Shown one piece after another: positions 21,964 to 28,444 of a stretch of DNA of 30,181 bases (positions within the stretch are counted from its first letter, which is position 1; each line of letters starts with the position of its first letter). Source of the DNA: an uncultured Collinsella sp. (GTDB taxonomy: Bacteria > Actinomycetota > Coriobacteriia > Coriobacteriales > Coriobacteriaceae); the NCBI GenBank assembly GCA_937982065.1, contig CALJMO010000040.1, positions 1 to 30,181 on the forward strand, given 5' to 3'. Made by a program: the position numbers and the translations under genes. The notes under the pieces are model-generated. The model saw only the letters and a list, made by a program, of their open reading frames with translations, did not search any database and was not told where the DNA came from.

Positions 21964-22030
21964 AGTTGCGGTGGAATAGGGATTGTTTTGCCTGATGAAG
22001 CGCTTAAACAGTCCCTATTTCACCGCAACT
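21964..22030. repeat. REP-like palindrome, TTGCGGTG family, copy 2
   Basis: Two 25-base arms (21964-21988 and 22006-22030) match at 23 of 25 positions and share the TTGCGGTGGAATAGGGA core with copy 1. The element lies 14 bases after the PHP phosphatase stop, between convergent genes. As a hairpin it could end both the PHP and the histidine transcripts, but it has no T tract. Confidence 0.82.
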
Positions 22031-22058
22031 TCCATGACCCCGTTACATCAACAAAGAC

Positions 22059-22074
22059 TGTCCCAAACGACTAG
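22059..22074 (-). repeat. single half-unit of repeat family 2 at the hisE stop
   Basis: On the minus strand TAGTCGTTTGGGACAG matches AGTCGCTGGGGACAG of copy A at 3450 in 13 of 15 positions. Its leading TAG is the hisE stop codon. No second unit is seen 27 bases away. Confidence 0.5.
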
Positions 22075-22388
22075 TGGCGGCGGGCGTTGAGTTCGCCGGC
22101 AAGCTCGTCGAGGGTGATACCGTAGCGCTCAAGGGTTACGAGCAGGTGGTAGACCAGGTCGCCGGCCTCGTAGCGGATGTGATCGTGATCGTTATCCTTG
22201 CAGGCCATAATCACCTCGCTTGCCTCCTCGGCAAGCTTCTTGAGCAGCTCGTCCTCGACGTCGGTCAGCAGACGCGCGGTATAGCTCTCCTGCGGCGATG
22301 CATCACGACGACCGTGAATCACCTCGGCCAGACCTGTCAACGTCTCACCGATATTTCCATCCTGAACGTTTGCGGTGCGCACACCCAT
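22071..22388 (-). CDS. hisE: phosphoribosyl-ATP pyrophosphohydrolase HisE
   Basis: Second step of histidine synthesis: cleaves PR-ATP to PR-AMP and pyrophosphate. The 105-aa protein has the all-alpha MazG-like fold, with ESYTARLLTDVEDELLKKLAEEASEVIMA and the metal motif EEASEV...YEAGDLVYHLLVTL. AGAAAGGA lies about 7 bases before the ATG. It is the last gene of the operon, 44 bases after hisI. HisE and HisI are separate here, whereas they are fused in many proteobacteria. Confidence 0.95.
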   Translation of the reverse strand: MGVRTANVQDGNIGETLTGLAEVIHGRRDASPQESYTARLLTDVEDELLKKLAEEASEVIMACKDNDHDHIRYEAGDLVYHLLVTLERYGITLDELAGELNARRH

Positions 22389-22432
22389 AGTTCAATCCTT
22401 TCTGGTGCCGAGCGTCTAATCGAGCGCCCGCC

Positions 22433-22762
22433 CTACGCGAGCTTCTTAAAGAAGCAGGTACGGTTGCCGGTGTGGCAGGCCGGACCCGGCGAGTCGACCT
22501 TGACCAGCAGCGTATCGCTATCGCAGTCGGCCCAGAGCTCCTTGACCGCTTGCATATTGCCGCTCGTCGCGCCCTTGTTCCAGAGCTCCTGGCGGCTGCG
22601 GCTCCAAAACCACGTGGTGCCGGTCTTGAGCGTCAGCCCCACCGACTCCTCGTTCATCCAAGCAACCATAAGCACCTCGCCGGTGTCATACTGCTGAACC
22701 ACACAAGGAATCAGCCCACGGGCGTCGTACGTAAGATCAGACGCTTCTATTACCTCAGTCAT
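22433..22762 (-). CDS. hisI: phosphoribosyl-AMP cyclohydrolase HisI
   Basis: Third step of histidine synthesis: opens the adenine ring of PR-AMP. The 109-aa protein shows MVAWMNEESV, WFWSRSRQELWNKGATSGN, ADCDSDTLLVKV and the zinc ligands in GPACHTGNRTCFF. The ATG at 22762 is chosen over the adjacent one at 22765 because the GGGAG site then has a 5-base spacing; the open frame to 22837 has no family sequence. A 148-base gap with an 18-bp palindrome separates it from hisF. Confidence 0.95.
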   Translation of the reverse strand: MTEVIEASDLTYDARGLIPCVVQQYDTGEVLMVAWMNEESVGLTLKTGTTWFWSRSRQELWNKGATSGNMQAVKELWADCDSDTLLVKVDSPGPACHTGNRTCFFKKLA

Positions 22763-22810
22763 CATTTCTCCCAAGCAACAAACGAAATCCCACAGGTCGG
22801 CGAGGGTTGT

Positions 22811-22893
22811 CCAGGTGCCCGAGATTCCGAGCGACAAGCCCGACGACGCGTACTTAAGTACGCGAGGAGGGTTGGAGCCGGAAGGTCGGGTGC
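22811..22893. repeat. palindromic element in the hisF-hisI gap
   Basis: The centre is the perfect palindrome CGCGTACTTAAGTACGCG (22847-22864). Around it CCAGGTGCCCGA (about 22812-22823) is inverted as TCGGGTGCCTGG (about 22885-22896) with two mismatches. It fills most of the 148-base intercistronic gap, the longest in the operon. No reading frame or known riboswitch is seen in it. Confidence 0.6.
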
Positions 22894-22910
22894 CTGGGCA
22901 AGCCGCAGCG

Positions 22911-23693
22911 CTAAAAGTCCAGCCTCACAGGGATGCCCTGCGATGCCATATACTCCTTCACCTGGTGAATGCTGAAGGTTCCAAAGTGAAAGACGCTTGC
23001 CGCCAGCACGGCGTCGGCCTCACCCTCGATCACGCCCTCGGCAAAATGCTCGAGCGCACCCACGCCACCGCTCGCGATGACGGGAATCGGCACCGCGCGC
23101 GCCACGGCGCGAGTGAGCGCCAGGTCAAAGCCGGCCTTGGTGCCGTCGCGGTCCATGCTGGTGAGCAAAATCTCGCCGGCGCCGCGACGAGCCGCCTCCT
23201 CGGCCCACGCCACCGCATCGATGCCCGTAGCGTTGCGGCCGCCTGCGGTAAAGACCTCCCACTTGTCGGCACCGGATGCGCCAGGCAAGCCGACGTGCTT
23301 GGCATCGATCGCCACGACCACGGCCTGGCTGCCAAACGCCGCGGCAGCCTGGCTAATCAGCGACGGGTCGCGCACGGCGGCAGAGTTGAGCGACACCTTG
23401 TCAGCACCGGCTGCAACCATGGTGCGCATGCCCGCCAGGTCGCGAAAGCCGCCGCCCACGGTATAGGGAATAGCGAGCTCCTCGGCCGCGTGTGCCGCCA
23501 TCTCGATGGTCGTCGCGCGGTTGTCGCTCGTGGCGGTAATGTCCAGGAAGACGACCTCGTCCGCACCCTCGCGGTCGTAGGCGCGGGCCAGCTCCACCGG
23601 GTCGCCCGCATCGCGCAGGCTCACAAAGTTGACGCCCTTGACCACGCGGCCGTCCTTGACGTCTAGGCAGGGAATTACGCGTTTGGTAAGCAT
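22911..23693 (-). CDS. hisF: imidazole glycerol phosphate synthase, cyclase subunit HisF
   Basis: TIM-barrel cyclase that uses ammonia from HisH to turn PRFAR into imidazole glycerol phosphate and AICAR. The 260-aa protein has the catalytic Asp11 in IPCLDVKDGRVVKGVNF and the second Asp in LTSMDRDGTK. The phosphate loops are VGGGFRD and IASGGVGALEHF. It starts three bases after the hisA stop, indicating coupled translation. Confidence 0.97.
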   Translation of the reverse strand: MLTKRVIPCLDVKDGRVVKGVNFVSLRDAGDPVELARAYDREGADEVVFLDITATSDNRATTIEMAAHAAEELAIPYTVGGGFRDLAGMRTMVAAGADKVSLNSAAVRDPSLISQAAAAFGSQAVVVAIDAKHVGLPGASGADKWEVFTAGGRNATGIDAVAWAEEAARRGAGEILLTSMDRDGTKAGFDLALTRAVARAVPIPVIASGGVGALEHFAEGVIEGEADAVLAASVFHFGTFSIHQVKEYMASQGIPVRLDF

Positions 23694-23696
23694 GGG

Positions 23697-24440
23697 CTAC
23701 TCCTCCCCTCGGGCGGCGGCCAGCGCCTGGGCCAGCGTAAAGTTGCCTTCGTAGAGCGCACGGCCGGTAATGGCGCCTTCAATCGCGACCTCGCCCACCA
23801 CGGCCAGCGCGCGGATGTCGTCGAGCGTCGAGATACCGCCCGAAGCCACGACGGGAAAGCCCGCGACCTTGGCAACATGGCGATACGCCGCCACATCGAT
23901 GCCCGTCTGCATGCCATCGCGCGCGATGTCGGTATACACCAGATGCTTAAAGCCCAGCTCAGTGAGCTGCGCCACGGCGTCGTCGAGTGCCACGCCCGCG
24001 CCGTCACGCCAGCCGTTCACCTTGACCTGACCGTCGCGCGCGGCGATGTCTGCCACCAACAGCTCGCCAAAGCCGCGAGCCACCACCTCGGCAAATCCCG
24101 GCTCGGTCACGAGCACCGTTCCGAGTGCGATGCGACGCGCGCCGTAGCCGGCCAGCTCGTCGATCCGCGCGAGCGAGCGGACGCCGCCGCCCACGTCCAC
24201 GGACAGACCGTCGACGCTGCAGATGGCCTTAATCGCTGCCGAGTTGGCAGCGCATGTGTCCTCGTCCTCGCCAAAGGCAGCGGACAGGTCGACGACGTGC
24301 ACCCAGCTCGCACCCTGCTCGGCAAAGGAGCCGGCAACGGCCACGGGGTCGTCGGAATATACCTTGCAGCGGCTCCGGTCGCCGCGCTCCAGGCGCACGA
24401 CCTTGCCGCCGATCAAATCGATTGCGGGAAACAGAATCAT
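23697..24440 (-). CDS. hisA: ProFAR isomerase HisA
   Basis: TIM-barrel isomerase converting ProFAR to PRFAR, the fourth step. The 247-aa protein has the N-terminal FPAIDLIGGKVVRLERGD with catalytic Asp8, VDVGGGVRSL, YTDIARDGMQTG with the second catalytic Asp, and VVASGGISTLDDI. Its ATG overlaps the hisH stop as ATGA. The motif set matches HisA rather than the dual-substrate PriA with certainty only by length and context. PriA is common in Actinobacteria, and no trpF is visible here, so dual HisA/TrpF activity should be considered. Confidence 0.94.
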   Translation of the reverse strand: MILFPAIDLIGGKVVRLERGDRSRCKVYSDDPVAVAGSFAEQGASWVHVVDLSAAFGEDEDTCAANSAAIKAICSVDGLSVDVGGGVRSLARIDELAGYGARRIALGTVLVTEPGFAEVVARGFGELLVADIAARDGQVKVNGWRDGAGVALDDAVAQLTELGFKHLVYTDIARDGMQTGIDVAAYRHVAKVAGFPVVASGGISTLDDIRALAVVGEVAIEGAITGRALYEGNFTLAQALAAARGEE

Positions 24441-25138
24441 CGGCCGGCCCCCTCGACGATGCTCACGAAGTTCTTAAGAATGCGCTGACCCAGCGCAGAG
24501 GATTTCTCGGGATGGAACTGGCAGCCCCACACGTTGCCGTGGCGCACGATGCACGGGAAGCTCCGCGTGTAGTGCGTGCGTGCCAGAACATCGGCGGCAT
24601 CGGCATCGTCGGCCACCGCATAGCTGTGGGTGAAGTACATATTGGCGCCCTCGGCAAAACCGGCGAGCAGCGGATCGGCCGCACCGGCAGGCGTCATGTG
24701 CACCTGGTCCCACCCCACGTGCGGCACCTTCAGGCGGCTCGACTCCAGACGCGCGCACGAACCGCGCATAATACCCAGGCCATCGACCCAGGGGCCACCG
24801 GCCTGCTCGGGGGTGTTGCCGTCGGCAACTGCGCCCTCGTCCGCAGGCACGCCCTCGTTGCCGCGCTCAAAAAATAATTGAAGGCCCAGGCAGATGCCGA
24901 GCAGCGGAGTTCCAGCGGCAACGGCGTCGAGCACGGCCGCCTCCTCGCCGCTCTGGCGCATAAAGGCGATCGCGTCATAGAACGCGCCCACGCCCGGGAT
25001 GACCAGGCCGTCGGCGTTGCGAATCTGCTCCGGGTCGTCCGATGTGCAGGCGGCGGCACCGGCGCGCGCAAGCCCGCGCACGACGCTCGACAAGTTGCCC
25101 TTGTGGTAGTCGACCACCACGATCTTCGGTTCGCCCAC
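24437..25138 (-). CDS. hisH: imidazole glycerol phosphate synthase, glutaminase subunit HisH
   Basis: Class I glutamine amidotransferase that supplies ammonia to HisF. The 233-aa protein has the nucleophile Cys in GICLGLQLFFERGNEG, and His and Glu in QFHPEKSSALG. The early strand KIVVVDYHKGNLSSVVRGL is typical. A TTG at 25162 would extend the frame, but a GTG at 25138 with GGGAGG 5 bases upstream places the first strand correctly. An intercistronic palindrome separates it from hisB. Its stop overlaps the hisA start. Confidence 0.95.
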   Translation of the reverse strand: MGEPKIVVVDYHKGNLSSVVRGLARAGAAACTSDDPEQIRNADGLVIPGVGAFYDAIAFMRQSGEEAAVLDAVAAGTPLLGICLGLQLFFERGNEGVPADEGAVADGNTPEQAGGPWVDGLGIMRGSCARLESSRLKVPHVGWDQVHMTPAGAADPLLAGFAEGANMYFTHSYAVADDADAADVLARTHYTRSFPCIVRHGNVWGCQFHPEKSSALGQRILKNFVSIVEGAGR

Positions 25139-25162
25139 GCGACCCTCCCTTATCTCCTTCAA

Positions 25163-25199
25163 AACCTGCCAAAATAAACCTGTCCCTTTTTGGCAGGTT
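25163..25199. repeat. AACCTGCCAAAA inverted repeat at the hisB stop
   Basis: AACCTGCCAAAA (25163-25174) is perfectly inverted as TTTTGGCAGGTT (25188-25199). The loop holds CTGTCCC, that is GGGACAG on the minus strand. The hisB stop codon (25198-25200) lies in the right arm, and hisH starts 25 bases further on, so the hairpin lies in the polycistronic mRNA. Confidence 0.78.
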
Positions 25200-25785
25200 A
25201 CAGTGAGCCCTTGGTGCTGGGGATGCCCTGCGCGCGGGGATCGAGCTCGCAGGCGTGGCGCATCGTGCGGCCCACGGCCTTAAAGGCGGCCTCGATAATG
25301 TGGTGCGAATTGCCGCCCGCCAGCTCGCGCACGTGCAGCGTTAGTTTGGCATCGCGCGCAAAGGCGTAGAAGAACTCGACGGCCAGCTCGGTATCAAAGC
25401 TGCCCACGCGCTCGGTCGGCACGGGCAGCTCGCAATAGGCCTGGCCACGGCCCGAGATATCCACGGCGGCCATCACGAGCGTCTCGTCCATGGCAATCGC
25501 CGCGTCGGCAAAGCGCGTAATGCCCGCCTTGTCACCCAGCGCTTGGCAAAACGCCTCGCCCAGCACGATGCCCGTATCCTCGACGGTGTGGTGCGCGTCG
25601 ACTTCCACGTCGCCCACCGCGCGCACCGTCAAATCGAACAGACCATGGCGGCCAAAGGCGTTGAGCATGTGGTCGAAAAACGGCACGCCGGTCGAGATAT
25701 CGCACGCACCGGTTCCATCCAGGTCGAGCTTTACGACAATATCGGTCTCCCCCGTCTTACGGGTTACCTCGGCATAGCGGCCCAT
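25198..25785 (-). CDS. hisB: imidazoleglycerol-phosphate dehydratase HisB
   Basis: Converts imidazole glycerol phosphate to imidazole acetol phosphate. The 195-aa protein is the stand-alone IGPD form with both metal-binding motifs, DAHHTVEDTGIVLGEA and NSHHIIEAAFKA, plus FFDHMLNAFGRHG. It lacks the HAD histidinol-phosphatase domain fused in E. coli. The ATG follows the hisC TAG with no gap, and its ribosome site AAGGAGGAG lies inside the end of hisC, so translation is coupled. Confidence 0.97.
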   Translation of the reverse strand: MGRYAEVTRKTGETDIVVKLDLDGTGACDISTGVPFFDHMLNAFGRHGLFDLTVRAVGDVEVDAHHTVEDTGIVLGEAFCQALGDKAGITRFADAAIAMDETLVMAAVDISGRGQAYCELPVPTERVGSFDTELAVEFFYAFARDAKLTLHVRELAGGNSHHIIEAAFKAVGRTMRHACELDPRAQGIPSTKGSL

Positions 25786-26901
25786 CTACATCTCCTCCTT
25801 CACCAGCGCGGCAAACGCAGCCAGCACCTCATCATTTTCCTGCGGGGTACCCACGGTAATGCGCAGACAGTCCGCAAGCCCCGGCGCATAGCTAAAGTCG
25901 CGCACCAAAATCGAATACTCATCGCGCAGACGTTCGCGCACGCGCGTGGCATGCGGCGTGCGCACGAGCACAAAGTTCGCCGCGCTCGGCCACGCCTCCA
26001 CGGGCAGGCCCTCGGCAGCCATTGCACGCAGGGCGCACAGCTCGCTCTCGCGCTCGGATGCAACCTGTGCCACCACGGGCGCGTACGCATCGCGGGCACG
26101 CACGCAGGCAAGCGCGGCGGCTTGGCTCAGCACGTTGACCGAATAGATCTGGCGAATCGCCGCGAACACGTCGATGACCTCGGGCGCCGCGATCACATAG
26201 CCCAGACGCGTGCCGGCGGCGCCAAACGCCTTGGACAGCGTATGCAGAATCACCAGGTTGGGATGCTCGGCGATAAGCCCCTGCGTCGTGGTGGCCGCGC
26301 CAAACGAATCGTCGGCAAACTCAACGTAGGCCTCGTCGACCATCACCATGCCGGGGCACGCATCGCACAGCGCCGCGATAAAGTCGAGCGGCGCCACGTC
26401 GCCCGTGGGGTTATTGGGCGAGGTCACGATTGCCAGGTTGCACTCGGGCGCTGCCGCAAGCACGGCTGTCTGGTCGAGCTCAAAGGTCGCGGGGTCGCGC
26501 CACACGTCACGCACCTCGGTCTGGCAGAGCGACGCAAAGAACGCGTACTCGCTAAAGCACGGCGGGCAGTTGAGCAGGGTCCGTCCCACGCCGCCAAACG
26601 CCAACAGGTAGTTATAGAGCAGCTCGTCGCCGCCGTTTCCCACGCAGACATTCTCGCGCGCCACGCCATGCCAGGCAGCAAGCTCGTCGCGCAGGTCGTT
26701 CGACATGGGATCGGGATAGCGATTGAGCGGTGTGGCAGCCAGGGCAGCGTCGACCGCCTCGCGCACGCCGGTCGGCACGGGATAGGTGTTCTCGTTGGCC
26801 GAAAGGTTGATGCGCGTAGGCGTAAAGTTGGGATCGTAGGGCTCAATACCGGCCAGGTAAGGCTGGACGAGCTCCTTCATGTGGGGCGTCAGCTCGGCCA
26901 T
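25786..26901 (-). CDS. hisC: histidinol-phosphate aminotransferase HisC
   Basis: PLP enzyme converting imidazole acetol phosphate and glutamate to histidinol phosphate. The 371-aa protein is a fold-type I aminotransferase: LSANENTYPVP near the N-terminus, VTSPNNPTGD, MVDEAYVEFADD and the PLP lysine in HTLSKAFGAAGTRLGY, with a C-terminal LRITVGTPQENDEVL. The frame extends to 26970, but the ATG at 26901 is right because AAGGAGG lies 8 bases upstream and it starts one base after the hisD stop. Confidence 0.96.
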   Translation of the reverse strand: MAELTPHMKELVQPYLAGIEPYDPNFTPTRINLSANENTYPVPTGVREAVDAALAATPLNRYPDPMSNDLRDELAAWHGVARENVCVGNGGDELLYNYLLAFGGVGRTLLNCPPCFSEYAFFASLCQTEVRDVWRDPATFELDQTAVLAAAPECNLAIVTSPNNPTGDVAPLDFIAALCDACPGMVMVDEAYVEFADDSFGAATTTQGLIAEHPNLVILHTLSKAFGAAGTRLGYVIAAPEVIDVFAAIRQIYSVNVLSQAAALACVRARDAYAPVVAQVASERESELCALRAMAAEGLPVEAWPSAANFVLVRTPHATRVRERLRDEYSILVRDFSYAPGLADCLRITVGTPQENDEVLAAFAALVKEEM

Positions 26902-26902
26902 A

Positions 26903-28339
26903 TTAGGCCTCCTTACCAGTCGCGCCAACGCCATCCGCGCCCGCAGCCGCCAGGTCAACGCCCTCGGCAACCGTCGCCACGGCGTCGCCCGGCCAGGCGA
27001 CCTTGGTCAGGTCGGCCGCGGCCAGAGACTCGGCGCTCACGGCATCCTCGCCCTGCTCCAGCACACGGCGACGCAGTGCGGCGGAAAGCGCGTGTGCCCA
27101 CAGGCCCTCGGCCTCGGCCAAACGTTGCGTAGCGGGAGCATCGGAGAGCAGGCCCTCGGGCGTATAGCAAATGACGCTCGAGCGCTTGACGAACTCCTCC
27201 ACCGAAAGCGGGTTGGAGAACATGGCCGTGCCGCCGGTCGGCAGCGTGTGATTGGGGCCGGCAACGTAATCGCCGAGCGGCTCGGAGCTCCAAGCGCCCA
27301 CAAAGATGGCGCCGGCGTTGCGAATGCCGCCGAGCAGGCCCATCGCGTCCTTGCAGTGCAGCTCCAGGTGCTCGGGCGCCACGGTGTTCACCGCCTCGAC
27401 GGCGGCAGCCATGTCGGCGGCCACCACGATGGTGCCCTCATTGTCGAGCGAAGCACGCGTGATTTCGGCGCGTGGCGACTGCGCTACCAGAATATCGATA
27501 CCCGCCTCGACCTCACGCGCAAACCGCTCGTCGCAGGTCACCAGATAGCAGGCTGCCAGCGGATCGTGCTCGGCCTGGGCCATCAGGTCGGCCGCGACCA
27601 CCATGGGCTTGGCCGTAGCATCGGCCAGCACGCAGACCTCGGAGGGACCGGCGACCATATCGATACCCACGTCACCCGAGACAATCTGTTTGGCAGCGGC
27701 GACAAAGGCGTTGCCCGGGCCGGTGATTTTGTCGACGCGCGGAATGGTCTCGGTACCGTACGCCAGTGCGGCCACGGCCTGGGCGCCGCCCACCATATAG
27801 ATCTCGTCCACGCCGCCGAGCTTTGCCGCGGCGAGTGTGTAGGGGCTGATCAGGCCGTCCTTTTGCGGCGGGGTCACCATGACCACGCGCTCAACGCCGG
27901 CGACCTTGGCGGGAATGGCGTTCATAAGCACGGTGGAGGGATACTGCGCACGGCCGCCCGGCACGTAGATGCCAGCCGCGGCAAGCGGGGTCACCTTAAC
28001 GCCGAGCATCGTGCCGTCCGGGCGCGTGGTAAACCAGCTCTGCTCGACCTCGCGCTGGTGGAACTCGCGAATCTGGCGTGCAGCCTTTTCGAGCGCCGCG
28101 ACAAAAGCGGGATCGAGGCCCTCGAGCGCGGCATCGATCTGCTCTTGCGGCAGACGGAAGCTCTGCAGCTCAACGCCGTCAAAGCGCTGGCAATAGTCGC
28201 GCACCGCGGCATCGCCGTTGGCACGCACGTTGGCCACGATATCGCGCGCGGCGTCGACGATGTTTTGCGGCAGCACGCCCTTTCGGTTGAGCTGGTTGGT
28301 AACGAGGCGCTCACCGGGAGCAAGCTCGATGGTCTTCAT
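26903..28339 (-). CDS. hisD: histidinol dehydrogenase HisD
   Basis: Zinc enzyme carrying out the last two oxidations from histidinol to histidine. The 478-aa protein shows TGPGNAFVAAAKQ, MVAGPSEVCVLAD, the zinc-ligand region DLMAQAEHDPLA, VAPEHLELHCKD, and GDYVAGPNHTLPTGGTAMF. The usual length is about 430; the extra is a C-terminal tail rich in Ala, Gly and Val (from about residue 440) that looks disordered. AGGGGAT precedes the ATG. Its stop is one base from the hisC start. Confidence 0.96.
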   Translation of the reverse strand: MKTIELAPGERLVTNQLNRKGVLPQNIVDAARDIVANVRANGDAAVRDYCQRFDGVELQSFRLPQEQIDAALEGLDPAFVAALEKAARQIREFHQREVEQSWFTTRPDGTMLGVKVTPLAAAGIYVPGGRAQYPSTVLMNAIPAKVAGVERVVMVTPPQKDGLISPYTLAAAKLGGVDEIYMVGGAQAVAALAYGTETIPRVDKITGPGNAFVAAAKQIVSGDVGIDMVAGPSEVCVLADATAKPMVVAADLMAQAEHDPLAACYLVTCDERFAREVEAGIDILVAQSPRAEITRASLDNEGTIVVAADMAAAVEAVNTVAPEHLELHCKDAMGLLGGIRNAGAIFVGAWSSEPLGDYVAGPNHTLPTGGTAMFSNPLSVEEFVKRSSVICYTPEGLLSDAPATQRLAEAEGLWAHALSAALRRRVLEQGEDAVSAESLAAADLTKVAWPGDAVATVAEGVDLAAAGADGVGATGKEA

Positions 28340-28444
28340 ATCGGTATCCCCTATCGGTCGAGGTTGTGTTCGAAAAACGAAAGGCCGGGCGGCGGCGCCA
28401 GTCGGCCCGCAGCCCGTACGTTGGGGCGCCCGTGCGTGCTCGCG

